Shown here: positions 1 through 9,027 of the stretch, piece by piece
Layout of the letters: the number at the start of each line of letters is the position of its first letter
Position numbering within the stretch: position 1 is the first letter of the stretch
Assembly: GCA_943788635.1 (NCBI GenBank)
Contig: CALSRA010000030.1
Location: forward strand, 1-61,632
DNA length: 61,632 bases
Source: an uncultured Alphaproteobacteria bacterium
GTDB lineage: Bacteria > Pseudomonadota > Alphaproteobacteria > UBA8366 > GCA-2717185
Direction of reading: 5' to 3'
Notes under the pieces: model-generated
What the model was told of the DNA's origin: nothing
The model's database searches: none
The model's input: only the letters and a program-made list of their open reading frames with translations
Translations under genes and position numbers: made by a program

Positions 1-2
1 TC

Positions 3-1469
3 TGGTGGGTCATCCTGCCGTCGATCTTCCTGGGCCTTATCGTTGGCGCCATTCCCGGCTTCAGCGCCGCGAACACGATCATCATCCTGCTGCCGCTGAC
101 CCTGTCGATGGAACCGGAAACCGGTCTGATCTTCATGATCGCGCTATATGCGTCATCCCGCATGGGGGCAGGAATTCCCGCAATTCTCGTCAATATTCCC
201 GGCACGGCAGGTGCTGCCGCCACGCCGCTGGACGGGTACCCCATGACCAAGCAGGGCAAGGCGCAACAGGCCCTGTCGATTTCCTTTGTGTCTTCCGTAC
301 TGGGCGGCTTTCTGACCACCATCGTCGCGCTGCTGGCCATGCCCTGGCTGTCCCAGGTCGCATATTACCTGCACAGCGTCGAGATGATCGTGATCATGAT
401 CTTCGGCATATCGCTGATTGCCACCATCGCCGCAAAGGACACATTGAAGGGACTGATTGCCGGATTTTTCGGCTTGATGATCGGCTATGTCGGTGCCGAT
501 GTCGTCTACGAAGCACCGCGCGGCACATTCGGATTCCTGGAACTGTATGACGGGGTCCCGCTGATCCCGGCGCTGGTCGGACTGTTTGCTGTTTCCGAAG
601 CATTTGCCGTTATAGAAGGCGAATCCATTCTGACCAAAAGCGGTCGGGAGCTGATGCAAAAGGGCGGCTGGGGCGGCACAATCGACGGCCTTCGGGAAAC
701 CTGCAAGCGCTGGTGGCATGTCGTCTGGACCAGCATGATCGGTCTGGTCATCGGCGTTGTTCCGGGCGCGGGGGCGGCAATCGCATCATTCGTCGCCTAC
801 CAGCAGTCACGCTCCTTTTCAAAGACCCCGGAACTATACGGAACCGGCCATATCGAAGGGTTGATCGCGCCCGAATCCGCCAATAACGGCGTCACCTCCG
901 GCACATTGATACCGTTGCTGGTCATCGGCGTACCGGGTGGTGCAACGGCCGCCATCATGGCTGTCGTATTGCAGTATCACGGGATCACGGTCGGACCGGA
1001 CCTGTTCGCCAATTCGCCGGAACTCGCCTATGGCCCCTTCACGGCGATGGCGGTCACCTATGCGCTGATGATGCTCACCGTTCTGCCGCTGGCGCGATAC
1101 ATGTCCAATATCACGGTCATTTCCACGGGCTATATGGCACCGATCATTATTGCGTTTACGCTGGTCGGCGCTTTTGTACCGCGCGAATACACCTTCGATA
1201 TGTATCTGGCGCTTGGCTTCGGCGTCATCGGCTATATCGCCCGCAAGACCGGGTACCATGTCGCTGCGATCCTGATCGGTGTCATTCTGGGCCCCTTGCT
1301 GGAACAGTATTTCCTGCGGGCGCTTCGCATTGCTCAGGGCGATATCATGGTCGTCTTCTCCTCCACCATCGGCAATATCCTGTGGTGCATGCTGGCACTG
1401 TCGATCATCGTGCCTTATGTGCTGGATGTCCGCCGAAAGAAAGCGCGCGAACGCGCATCCGCCGCATAA
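3..1469 (+). CDS. Tripartite tricarboxylate transporter permease, TctA family (5' end outside window)
   Basis: This is the large membrane subunit of a TTT-type secondary transporter, which takes up carboxylates delivered by a periplasmic TctC-type binding protein. The reading frame is open from the first bases of the window, so the start lies upstream. The visible N-terminus contains the family's glycine/proline loop (GLIVGAIPGFSAANT). A second copy of the same kind of loop occurs mid-protein (GLVIGVVPGAGAAIASF), matching the internal duplication of TctA proteins. Many hydrophobic segments follow, and the protein ends with a basic tail (RRKKARERASAA). TctA proteins are usually about 500 residues; 488 are visible, so little is missing. 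TctB and TctC partners are not downstream and would have to lie upstream. The substrate cannot be inferred. A hydrolase pair follows 31 bp downstream and may be cotranscribed. Confidence 0.9.
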   Translation, partial: WWVILPSIFLGLIVGAIPGFSAANTIIILLPLTLSMEPETGLIFMIALYASSRMGAGIPAILVNIPGTAGAAATPLDGYPMTKQGKAQQALSISFVSSVLGGFLTTIVALLAMPWLSQVAYYLHSVEMIVIMIFGISLIATIAAKDTLKGLIAGFFGLMIGYVGADVVYEAPRGTFGFLELYDGVPLIPALVGLFAVSEAFAVIEGESILTKSGRELMQKGGWGGTIDGLRETCKRWWHVVWTSMIGLVIGVVPGAGAAIASFVAYQQSRSFSKTPELYGTGHIEGLIAPESANNGVTSGTLIPLLVIGVPGGATAAIMAVVLQYHGITVGPDLFANSPELAYGPFTAMAVTYALMMLTVLPLARYMSNITVISTGYMAPIIIAFTLVGAFVPREYTFDMYLALGFGVIGYIARKTGYHVAAILIGVILGPLLEQYFLRALRIAQGDIMVVFSSTIGNILWCMLALSIIVPYVLDVRRKKARERASAA

Positions 1470-1500
1470 TTCGTTATTTCCAACCGGGAGAGTTTTCCGA

Positions 1501-2436
1501 ATGAACCAGACACAAGGCGATACCGCCGAAATCATTGCAGAAGAATACTGGGGCAAAAAAGGCGACGTGGATCTGTTTATCTTCCGCAAGCGCCTGGCCG
1601 CCCCGTCGGATACACCGCGGCCGGTATTGTTCCTCGTCCACGGGTCATCGTTTTCCGCGCGCACGTCCTATGACCTGGAAGTGCCGGGACATGGCGAATA
1701 CTCGCTGATGAATGTCTTTGCCCGGTATGGCTTTGACGTCTGGACCATGGATCACGAAGGCTATGGCCGCTCCACCCATACCGATGGCTATTCCTATATC
1801 GCCGACGGGGTCGAGGACCTGAAAGTCGCGATGCCGATCATGGAAGAAGCGACGGGGTAGAAAACCTGTTCCTTCTTCGGTTCCTCCTCGGGCGCGTTGC
1901 GGGCAGGCGCCTTCGCCAATGCCTGCCCGGAGCGGGTCGCAAAACTATCCATGGCTGCGTTCGTATGGACCGGCAAGGATTCACCGACCCTGAAGAAACG
2001 CGCCGAACGGTTGGACGAATGGCGCGCGACCAACCGGCGACCGGCCGACGAGGCCTCCTATCTCGGCATTTTCTCGCGCGATGTGGTCGGCCTCACAATT
2101 CCCGAACTGCCGGCAGCGGCCGCGGCGGCCGAAATGGCGAATGGCGGCGGCAGCGTCCCCAATGGCACCTATATCGACATGTGCGCAAACCTGCCGGTCG
2201 TCGATCCGCTGAAGGTCGCCTGTCCGGTGATGATCTTCCGTGGCGACCATGACGGCATCGCCGCCGATGAAGACGTGCTCAACTTCTTCTCGGCCCTGCC
2301 CAACAAGGATAAGCAACTCGTCATGATGTCCGGCCAGGCGCATAACACCGGGATCGGCATCAATCGCCACCGGTTCTGGCATGTGCTGCGGGCCTTCCTT
2401 GAAATGCCCGTACGACTCGACAACCTGGAAGGTTGA
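1501..2436 (+). pseudogene. Alpha/beta hydrolase, interrupted by one in-frame TAG
   Basis: This is the first member of a tandem pair of alpha/beta-fold hydrolases. The ATG at 1501 follows a GGGAG ribosome site. The frame stays open to a TAG at 1858-1860, then continues in the same frame to the TGA at 2434-2436. Aligned with the intact neighbour at 2442, the TAG replaces one residue with no insertion or deletion: ETGAATAAFYGSSSG in the neighbour against ATG*KTCSFFGSSSG here. The nucleophile elbow (GSSSG) lies after the stop, as do the Asp (RGDHDGIA) and His (SGQAHN) of the triad. The truncated 119-residue product would therefore be inactive. The rest is well preserved, including the oxyanion segment HGSSFS, so the mutation is recent, or is a sequencing error. 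Substrate unknown. Confidence 0.85.
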
Positions 2437-2441
2437 AGCAA

Positions 2442-3359
2442 ATGGCTGAGATGTGGCAACAGGAATACTGGGCGGACAAGGACGGCGTGAAACTGTTCAT
2501 GTTCCGCAAATGCCTCGGCGCGCCGCAAGCCGGTGACGCGCCCCGCCCGGTGCTGTTTCTGGTACATGGCTCGTCCTTTTCGGGACCCAGCGGATTTGAT
2601 CTGCACGTCCCGGGCAAACCCGATTATTCGCTGATGGAAAAGTTCGCGCATTACGGTTTCGACGTCTGGACGCTGGATCATGAAGGCTATGGTCGCTCGG
2701 ACAGCACGGACGGCAACTCCGCCATTGCCGAAGGTGTCCGCGATCTGGCCGCCGGCATGGCCGTCGTCACGCGCGAAACCGGCGCCGCCACGGCTGCTTT
2801 TTACGGTTCGTCTTCCGGTGCCTTGCGGGCCGCTGCCTATGCCGACGCCCATCCGGACAGTGTCGAGCGGCTGATTCTGGATGCCTTCGTGTGGACCGGC
2901 GAAGGTTCACCCACCCTGAAGGAACGCTCGAAGAAGATCGACCAGTGGACATCCAGCAACAGGCGCGCGGTCGACCGGGCTTTCTTCCATTCGATCTTCA
3001 ACCGTGACATGCCCGGGACCTCTGAAGACGGCGTGTCGGATGCCCTGGCGGACAAGGAACTGGCGCTGTGCGATGCGGTGCCGACCGGCACCTATTACGA
3101 TATGTGCGTGAACCTGCCGGTCTGCGACCCGACCAAGGTGCCCTGTCCGGTGCTGATCATCCGCGGCGAGCATGACGGTATCGCGACCGAGGAAGACCTG
3201 CTGGCCTATTTCGATGCCCTTCCCAATGGCGACAAGCAGTTTGTCGTCATTCCCGGCGGGGCGCATGTGTCCTTCCTGGGTGTAAACCGGGCCCGGTTCT
3301 GGCATGTCCTGCACAACTTCCTGACCCTGCCAGGGCGCGCGGATTCACTCGGCAGCTAG
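2442..3359 (+). CDS. Alpha/beta hydrolase, intact tandem paralogue
   Basis: Soluble alpha/beta-fold hydrolase of 305 residues. The ATG at 2442 is preferred because GGAAGG lies 9 nt upstream; a TTG at 2433 overlaps the previous stop. Visible motifs are the oxyanion-hole segment LVHGSSFS, the DHEGYGRS strand-loop, the nucleophile elbow FYGSSSGALRA, the acid in RGEHDGIA and the catalytic His in GGAHVSFLG. It shares long blocks with the preceding broken copy (PRPVLFLVHGSSFS, YGFDVWT, DHEGYGRS), so the two arose by tandem duplication. The pair lies just downstream of the TctA gene, so the enzyme may act on an ester, lactone or meta-cleavage-type intermediate related to an imported acid. That is inference only. 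No signal peptide is seen. Confidence 0.85.
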   Translation: MAEMWQQEYWADKDGVKLFMFRKCLGAPQAGDAPRPVLFLVHGSSFSGPSGFDLHVPGKPDYSLMEKFAHYGFDVWTLDHEGYGRSDSTDGNSAIAEGVRDLAAGMAVVTRETGAATAAFYGSSSGALRAAAYADAHPDSVERLILDAFVWTGEGSPTLKERSKKIDQWTSSNRRAVDRAFFHSIFNRDMPGTSEDGVSDALADKELALCDAVPTGTYYDMCVNLPVCDPTKVPCPVLIIRGEHDGIATEEDLLAYFDALPNGDKQFVVIPGGAHVSFLGVNRARFWHVLHNFLTLPGRADSLGS

Positions 3360-3429
3360 AGATACCGGGATCGGTGGGCGCGGCGAAGCGGGAGAAGTAC
3401 TGGCGTTGGCGTGCCCGCGACCAGACCGT

Positions 3430-4185
3430 TTAACCGAGCACTTCAGTCAAGATCACCAGGGCGTTTAACGCGCGCGGAAAGCCGGTGTAAGGCGCTGTTT
3501 GGATAACAGCCTCGATAACCTGATCCTCGGTTAATCCGATGTTCATCGCTGACGGCGACCATTTCCTTAGCTGGCTCTCCAATGGGATGCTCGTAAATGA
3601 CGCAATCGCAACCAGCATGCGTTGACGATGATCAAGTCCCGGACGAAACCACAGCTCGCCATAGCCATAGCGGATCGCATTGTTATAGAGCTTGCTTGTG
3701 ATCGGGTTGTCGCCTGCGCCATACCCTTTCGCCGCGCGCGGGCCGTGCAGTTTCTGCATCAGTTCGATGCCACGCCTGTCGAGCTCTTCGTTCGTGGCAT
3801 TCGCCTCCGGGTCCTGGGCCACTGTTAGTCCGCGCGCCTTGAATACCTTCTGTGCGATAACCGCTGCACTTTCGGTCGTTACATAGCCGGCATAAAGGCC
3901 GGAATGCATAAAGGTTTCGAGGATTGTTCGGGGTTCGAGCCCGATATCCAGCGCCGCCTCAACCATCTGTTCAAGGGCTGCTGGCTGGGGCAGGAAGCCC
4001 AGAATGCCAAGCGTGCAGATCATGCGGTCTTCCCGGTTCAAATGTGGCCGGTCCCAGACATTGCCGAAGCTTGCTTCAGCAATGAAATCATCAAAACCCG
4101 GTACGATCTCCGGCGCGCCGCCCCGCTTCAAGCCAAGTTCAGCTTGTACGTAGCGTCCGTGCTCGCGTAGTTCCTGCCGATCCAT
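3430..4185 (-). CDS. Carboxymuconolactone decarboxylase (CMD) family protein
   Basis: Protein of 251 residues with two CMD-like helical halves. The first half carries DRPHLNREDRMICTLGILG followed by LDIGLEPRTILETFMHSGLYAG. The second half carries LDHRQRMLVAIASFTSIP followed by MNIGLTEDQVIEAVIQTAPYTGFPRA. The pattern (RxR/M, then NIGL.E.QV.E..I....Y.GFPRA) is that of gamma-carboxymuconolactone decarboxylase relatives. The AhpD-type CxxC is absent, so a peroxidase-like redox role is unlikely. It lies convergent to the hydrolase pair and just downstream of the ThDP enzyme gene on the same strand (86-bp gap), which fits a small aromatic or lactone catabolic unit. The exact reaction is not established. 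Confidence 0.8.
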   Translation of the reverse strand: MDRQELREHGRYVQAELGLKRGGAPEIVPGFDDFIAEASFGNVWDRPHLNREDRMICTLGILGFLPQPAALEQMVEAALDIGLEPRTILETFMHSGLYAGYVTTESAAVIAQKVFKARGLTVAQDPEANATNEELDRRGIELMQKLHGPRAAKGYGAGDNPITSKLYNNAIRYGYGELWFRPGLDHRQRMLVAIASFTSIPLESQLRKWSPSAMNIGLTEDQVIEAVIQTAPYTGFPRALNALVILTEVLG

Positions 4186-4271
4186 TGTTCTATCTCCTCA
4201 TGTGACTGATTGTCTTTATATTTCACGCGTTACTATATGGTCGCGGGCGGGGCTAAAGTTCGCCTGAACCG

Positions 4272-5942
4272 TCAGGGTTTTCCTTCGACCGCCAATTCGA
4301 TCAGGCATGGCTTCCCGCTGTCAAAGGCCCGCCGCAGCGCGTCCCCCAATGCATCGGGGTCCTCGATCCGTTCGGCGGAAACGCCCATGCCCTGCGCCAG
4401 ATGTACGAAATCCAGCGCCGGGCCGTTCAGGTCCATCGTCACATAAGGGTGGTTCGAACCCGCGTCAAACCGCTGGCGGAACGCATCGAGATTATGCTTG
4501 AGCACGCGATATTCGCGATTGGCCAGAATGACATAGACAATCGGCAAATCGTGATGCGCCGCGGTCCATAGCGACTGAATACTGTACATGGCGGAGCCAT
4601 CGCCGGAGATCGCCAGAACCGGCCGGTCCGGCTGTGCGATCTTCACGCCCAACGCCCCGGCTACCCCCTGGCCGATGCCGCCGCCGCGCGCACCGAAATA
4701 GCTGCCGACCCCGGCAAGGTCCAGGCTGCGGGCAAGGTCTATACTGGCGGTGATTGATTCATCGACGACTATGGTGTCTTGCGGCATCGCCTGGGCGATC
4801 TCCGCCATGCCCCGCGCCATGGAGGCCGGTCGCCGATCCCAGCTTCGGGCCGCCCGGTCACGCTGCGCCGCCGTATCGGCTGCCTTCTGGTCCTGCAATT
4901 GTGTGTATCGCGCCGTGGCCGCTGTTTTTTCGCCGTCACGCGCATTCCCGGCAAGCGCCAGACCGATCCGTCGCAGGGTATCGGGCAGATGCCCGGTCAG
5001 GCCAATTTCAACGGGCAGTTTGTGCGCCAGCGTTGCCGGGGCGGTTTCAATCTGCGCGATGCGGGCGCCATCGGGAAACGGGGTCCCGGGCGCATACCAG
5101 ACGTCATCAAAGAACGCCCCGCCAATCATCAACACAACATCCGCACCGTCCAGCGCCTTGCGGATACCCGCCGCATCGGCGGGAAGCGGCCCCTTCGCGC
5201 AGGCATGCCGGCTGGGCAGCGGCGCATGCATGTGCAGCAATTCGTGCCAGACCTCCGCCCCCGCTGCTTCCGCCAGCGCGACCAGTTCGTCCTGCGCCCC
5301 GGACCGTCCGATATCGTCTCCGGCGATGATCACCGGCTTGCGGGCACCGGCCAGCATCTGCGCGATGGCGGTGACACCGTCGGGTGCGGGCTGGCCCGCT
5401 GTGTAAAGCGTTGCGGGCGATGACGCGGCAATCGCGGTTTCCTGTTCCATCACGTTGATCGGCAGGGCGACGAAGACCGGACCCATGGGCGGATCATTGG
5501 CGATTTTCCAGGCACGCCGCATGATCGGTGCGATCTCGTCCGCGCTCTCTGCCTGAACGCTCCATTTCGTAACCGGCGCCGCCATTCCGACAAGGTCGTG
5601 ATACAACACGGGCTCGTTCAACCGCATCCGCGTATCCTGTTGCCCCGCGGTCACGATGATCGGCGAATTTGCCTTCAACGCGCCGTAGATCATCCCGATA
5701 CCATTGCCGAGACCGGGCGCGGCATGCAGGCTGACCACCGCCGTTTTTCCGCTCGCCTGCGCATAATGGCTGGCCGCGCCAACCGCGACGCCTTCGTGCA
5801 AGGCGACGACATAGTCAATCTGCGGATAATCGATCAGGCTGTCGATCAACGGGCTTTCCGTAGTGCCCGGATTGCCGAATATCTTTTCGACGCCATGAGC
5901 GACGAGGCTATCCATGAATACGTGACGTCCGCGCAATATCAT
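4272..5942 (-). CDS. Thiamine diphosphate enzyme, benzoylformate decarboxylase-like
   Basis: ThDP-dependent 2-oxo-acid decarboxylase or lyase of 556 residues. The N-terminal Pyr domain has GNPGTTESPL, the catalytic Glu in VVALHEGVAVG and a histidine in SLHAAPGLGNG. These correspond to the Ser/His active-site loops of benzoylformate decarboxylase (GNPGSNE, NLHSAAG). ITAGQQDTRM also matches that family. The central domain carries the usual degenerate Rossmann fold. The C-terminal PP domain carries the Mg/ThDP motif beginning SGDGSAMYSIQSLW and ending near ILANREYRV. The ATG at 5942 is abutted directly by GGGGAGGG, which is unusually tight spacing. No better start keeps the conserved N-terminus. 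Related acetolactate-synthase-like and oxalyl-CoA decarboxylase families are possible, but the motifs favour the benzoylformate decarboxylase group. Confidence 0.82.
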   Translation of the reverse strand: MILRGRHVFMDSLVAHGVEKIFGNPGTTESPLIDSLIDYPQIDYVVALHEGVAVGAASHYAQASGKTAVVSLHAAPGLGNGIGMIYGALKANSPIIVTAGQQDTRMRLNEPVLYHDLVGMAAPVTKWSVQAESADEIAPIMRRAWKIANDPPMGPVFVALPINVMEQETAIAASSPATLYTAGQPAPDGVTAIAQMLAGARKPVIIAGDDIGRSGAQDELVALAEAAGAEVWHELLHMHAPLPSRHACAKGPLPADAAGIRKALDGADVVLMIGGAFFDDVWYAPGTPFPDGARIAQIETAPATLAHKLPVEIGLTGHLPDTLRRIGLALAGNARDGEKTAATARYTQLQDQKAADTAAQRDRAARSWDRRPASMARGMAEIAQAMPQDTIVVDESITASIDLARSLDLAGVGSYFGARGGGIGQGVAGALGVKIAQPDRPVLAISGDGSAMYSIQSLWTAAHHDLPIVYVILANREYRVLKHNLDAFRQRFDAGSNHPYVTMDLNGPALDFVHLAQGMGVSAERIEDPDALGDALRRAFDSGKPCLIELAVEGKP

Positions 5943-6009
5943 CCCTCCCCTGTACGAATTGTCGTAAGCTTAGCGGATATCGTCCCTATTGAGAAAACAA
6001 GGGCCCGCC

Positions 6010-6363
6010 ATGCTCCGAATGATCAGCGCCATCACCCTCGTCACGCAGGACATGTCCGCCGCCACGCGTTTATACGAGAGCCTCGGTTTTGTCGCCCGGG
6101 ACGGCGCAAGCGACGCCTTCACCAGCTATCCGGTCGGCCCGACCTGGCTCAACCTGATTGCCGCGACGGAAGCCCCGGCAGGTCCCATGCCGCTATGGGG
6201 CCGGGTGATTATCCACGTCGACAATGTCGACGCCATGCATGAACGGGTCCTGAAGGCAGGTTACGAGGCCGAAACGGCCCCCGCCGACGCGTTCTGGGGC
6301 GAACGTTATTTCCATGTGAAGGACCCGGACGGTCACGAACTCAGTTTCGCGAAACCGCTTTAG
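6010..6363 (+). CDS. VOC (glyoxalase/bleomycin-resistance fold) family protein
   Basis: Small single-domain VOC protein of 117 residues. The sequence shows the paired beta-alpha-beta-beta-beta modules: ISAITLVTQDMSAATRLYESLGF at the start and WGRVIIHVDNVDAMHERVLKAG in the middle. It ends with the classic YFHVKDPDGHELSFAKPL, whose Glu is the usual last metal ligand. The histidine of IIHVDN is another likely ligand. The first-strand metal residue is not obvious, so metal binding is uncertain. The ATG at 6010 is chosen over an upstream TTG at 5989 because the family starts at about this point; another ATG at 6019 is possible. It is divergent from the ThDP gene and convergent with the Ldh-type dehydrogenase. 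Function unknown. Confidence 0.8.
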   Translation: MLRMISAITLVTQDMSAATRLYESLGFVARDGASDAFTSYPVGPTWLNLIAATEAPAGPMPLWGRVIIHVDNVDAMHERVLKAGYEAETAPADAFWGERYFHVKDPDGHELSFAKPL

Positions 6364-6375
6364 GGTATTGTCTAT

Positions 6376-6422
6376 CGCATCTCAAATGCGTCGTCGCAGA
6401 CGTAACGTCTGCCCGGGATTTT
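6376..6422 (+). terminator. Double hairpin with short T-run between convergent genes
   Basis: Two consecutive perfect stems follow the VOC stop codon. The first pairs CGCAT (6376-6380) with ATGCG (6386-6390). The second pairs GCAGACG (6396-6402) with CGTCTGC (6406-6412) around a TAA loop. A TTTT run at 6419-6422 follows. The position between two convergent stop codons suits a factor-independent terminator for the plus-strand gene. The T-run is short, so efficiency is uncertain. Confidence 0.45.
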
Positions 6423-6425
6423 CAG

Positions 6426-7469
6426 TTACCCCAACGGCGCGACGCCGAGTGCCGCTGCACGCGTGTTCAGGTCGACCAGCGTATCCTGCGGCAGGCGCAC
6501 GCCGGATTTGCGCTGTTCGGTATCGGCCCGTATTTCCAACTCGCCCGGATAGTAGATTTCATCAACACCATCGGCGCGGGGCGTCGCTTTCAGCCCTTCA
6601 ATCATATGCTCCATATCCGCATTGAAATCCGCCAGCGGGCGACATTTGGCGATATCGATCACCATCGCCAGGTGGCCCACATTGCTGCGCGCTTCCGCCT
6701 GATAGGGTCCGTTGACCATGGGGCCGAAGCCACTGCCGCTCAGCACCCCGGACAGCACATCCATCATGGCGGAAATCGCATACCCTTTGTGGCCCGCCAT
6801 CGGCAGGATGGTGCCCGCGATCCCGGCAACCGGATCGCTTGTCGGATTGCCCTCCAGATCCATCGCCCAGGTCTCGGGGATGGGTTCGCCGCGCTGGCGC
6901 GCAAGGTAGAGCTTGCCCCGCGCCACGGCGGTATTGGCAATATCCAGCACCATCGGCGCATGCCGGCCCGCCGGTGCTGCAATCGACCAGGGATTATTGC
7001 CCACGGTCTTTTCCCGCCCGCCCCACGGCGCCATCGCCGGGCTGGCATTGGTCGACAGGAAACCGATGCAATCCGCTGCCGCCGCCATACGGGTGAAATA
7101 CATCGCGGTGCCGAAATGACCGGAATTGCGCACCGATACGGCACCGATACCATGTTCCTTCGCCCGACGGATCGCATCTTCCATCGCGATTTTTGTCACC
7201 ACCTGGCCGATACCGTCCTTACCGTCCAGCACCGCCAGCCCACCGGCATCGACAACCCATTCCGGTGCGGCGTCGCGCGCCATGGCGCCGGTTACAAACC
7301 GGTCGCCATACCAGAAGGTGCGCATGACACCATGCGACTGATGCCCCCACAGATCGGCCTGAACCAGCGTATCGGCCAGCAATTTCGCCGAGCTTTCGGG
7401 CACATCCAGCGCCCGGTAACTGCGTTCAGCAAAGGACAGAAGTTCGTCGACGGAGAAAATATCATTCAC
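6426..7469 (-). CDS. Ldh family NAD(P)-dependent dehydrogenase (malate/lactate/sulfolactate type)
   Basis: Oxidoreductase of 347 residues in the Ldh_2 family, which has a non-Rossmann NAD fold and oxidises 2-hydroxy acids. Family landmarks visible are the substrate-facing helix DLWGHQSHGVMR, the segment GIGAVSVRNSGHFGTAMYF, the cofactor strand NNPWSIAAPA and the hydrophobic MAGHKGYAISAMMDVLSGVLSGSGFG. The conserved His of RNSGHFG is the expected catalytic residue. The GTG at 7469 is preferred, with GGGAAAGA upstream, over a TTG at 7502 that would add 11 residues. The true substrate among malate, L-lactate, L-sulfolactate, ureidoglycolate and others cannot be told from motifs. Confidence 0.85.
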   Translation of the reverse strand: MNDIFSVDELLSFAERSYRALDVPESSAKLLADTLVQADLWGHQSHGVMRTFWYGDRFVTGAMARDAAPEWVVDAGGLAVLDGKDGIGQVVTKIAMEDAIRRAKEHGIGAVSVRNSGHFGTAMYFTRMAAAADCIGFLSTNASPAMAPWGGREKTVGNNPWSIAAPAGRHAPMVLDIANTAVARGKLYLARQRGEPIPETWAMDLEGNPTSDPVAGIAGTILPMAGHKGYAISAMMDVLSGVLSGSGFGPMVNGPYQAEARSNVGHLAMVIDIAKCRPLADFNADMEHMIEGLKATPRADGVDEIYYPGELEIRADTEQRKSGVRLPQDTLVDLNTRAAALGVAPLG

Positions 7470-7729
7470 GGTGTGCTCTTTCCCTGGGCGGTATAGAAAC
7501 AACAGTCTGCCGGGTTCACCGGTCCATTACCAGTATGCCACGGCAGCAAGCGGCCATGGGACGCCCGACGAAAGCGGGATGGAGCCATGCAAAATTGGGG
7601 CTTTCGAAGTGGTTAATACAGAATTAGGCTTGTCGCCCTATTCTTCACGGCACCGTCGGCAACAGAGTCAGGCGCATTCGCGTCATCGGCCATCATGAAA
7701 AATGCAATGAAATCCATGGGGAACATTCA

Positions 7730-8932
7730 GTGAAGTGGCTAATGCTTGCGCTGGGATCGATGTTCCTGCAGCAGACCTTCGTTGCGTTGGGCAAGGTTCT
7801 GCCCGCCGTCGTCGCGCCGGCAATATTTGACGACCTGAAAATCGATCCGGCCCTGCTCGGCATCTATTTTGCCATTTCGGCGGCGGCGGCCCTGGTGGTC
7901 CAGACCGGCTGCGGCAGCTTCATCCTGCGATACGGATCCCTGCGGATCAGCCAGTTCGCATTGGTAACACTCGCTGCCGGTATGGCTGTCGCAACGCCCG
8001 GCCACATGATCCTGTTCGTGCTGTCCGCGGTTATCGGCGCAGGTTTTGCCCTGTCGACTCCGGCGAGCTCACATCTTCTGGGTCGCTATTCGCCACCGAA
8101 ATATGCGCCGCTGGTGTTTTCCATCAAACAGACGGCGGTGCCCGCCGGGATGCTGATCGCCGGGCTGCTCGGCCCGTTCCTGACCGACTGGGTCGGCTGG
8201 CGTGGCGCCCTGCTGGTCATTGCAGCCGCCTGTGTCGTTTTCGCGATCATGCTGGAACCGCTGCACAAGGAATTCGACAGCGACAAGGATATGACCCGCA
8301 AGTTCCGGGTATCGGACTTCAAGGGCACGATCATGCTCGCGGTCGGCATGCCGGAAATCCGCAACCTCTCTTTTGCCTGCTTTATATTCAACGGTCTGCA
8401 GCAGATGTTCACGACCTATTTCGTCGTCTATCTGGTGCATCTGGGGCATACGCTGGCGGCCGCCGGGGTGGTGTTTTCCATGGCAACCGCTGTTGCCGTG
8501 CCGGGCCGTATTTTCTGGGGCTGGCTGAGCAGCGGCTTTGTTTCACCACGCACCCTGATGGCCATTCTGTCGATTGGCATGGCGGTAACCGTCGCCGCAA
8601 CGGGGTTTTTCGAGGCCGACTGGCCAACCCTGATGGTGATCGGCATCGCGTCCGGCGTGACGGCAACAGTTTTCTCCTGGCATGGCGTGATGCTGGCGGA
8701 AGCAGTCCGGCTGGCGCCAAAGGGCTCGGCGGCGTCCGTCACCGGCGGCATGCTGTCCTTTGGCCAGCTTGGCGCATTGGTTATGCCACTGGTCTATTCA
8801 CTGCTGCTTGGCCTGACCGGCAGCTACCGCATCGGATTTTTCGTCTGCGCCGTCCCGGCCCTTATTGTCGGGTTTGCATTGCTGCGGCCGGCCCGCCCCG
8901 CCAGCCCGGCCACGGCGAGCCCCGACGACTGA
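7730..8932 (+). CDS. Major facilitator superfamily transporter
   Basis: Inner-membrane carrier of 400 residues with about 12 hydrophobic segments. It starts at a GTG (7730) preceded by GGGGA. The loop between helices 4 and 5 and the segment LLGRYSPPKYAPLVFSIKQTAVPAGMLIAGLLGP resemble the NarK/OFA-type carriers of small organic anions. LSFGQLGALVMPLVYSLLLGLTGSY is a typical penultimate helix pair. The central cytoplasmic loop is short. The gene precedes a beta-hydroxyacid dehydrogenase and an NHL protein on the same strand and could supply substrate to them. It is a distant relative of the second MFS gene at 32,446, which has the same YAPxVFSIKQ-like signature (NIAFSLKQSGMPLGSVLAGG). Substrate unknown. 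Confidence 0.85.
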   Translation: MKWLMLALGSMFLQQTFVALGKVLPAVVAPAIFDDLKIDPALLGIYFAISAAAALVVQTGCGSFILRYGSLRISQFALVTLAAGMAVATPGHMILFVLSAVIGAGFALSTPASSHLLGRYSPPKYAPLVFSIKQTAVPAGMLIAGLLGPFLTDWVGWRGALLVIAAACVVFAIMLEPLHKEFDSDKDMTRKFRVSDFKGTIMLAVGMPEIRNLSFACFIFNGLQQMFTTYFVVYLVHLGHTLAAAGVVFSMATAVAVPGRIFWGWLSSGFVSPRTLMAILSIGMAVTVAATGFFEADWPTLMVIGIASGVTATVFSWHGVMLAEAVRLAPKGSAASVTGGMLSFGQLGALVMPLVYSLLLGLTGSYRIGFFVCAVPALIVGFALLRPARPASPATASPDD

Positions 8933-9027
8933 CCCTGTCGACACTGCCTACCGACTGACCCTCCCTTTTCTCCGCGACGCTATTCAGGCTAGGCTTGCCT
9001 TCGTCAGTCAAACGGGGGGATCGCGGA

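Noticed and set aside
1858..1860. TAG read as an amino acid (recoding)
   Set aside because: No sign of pyrrolysine genes or a recoding signal, and the neighbouring paralogue has Ala there. Mutation or error is simpler.
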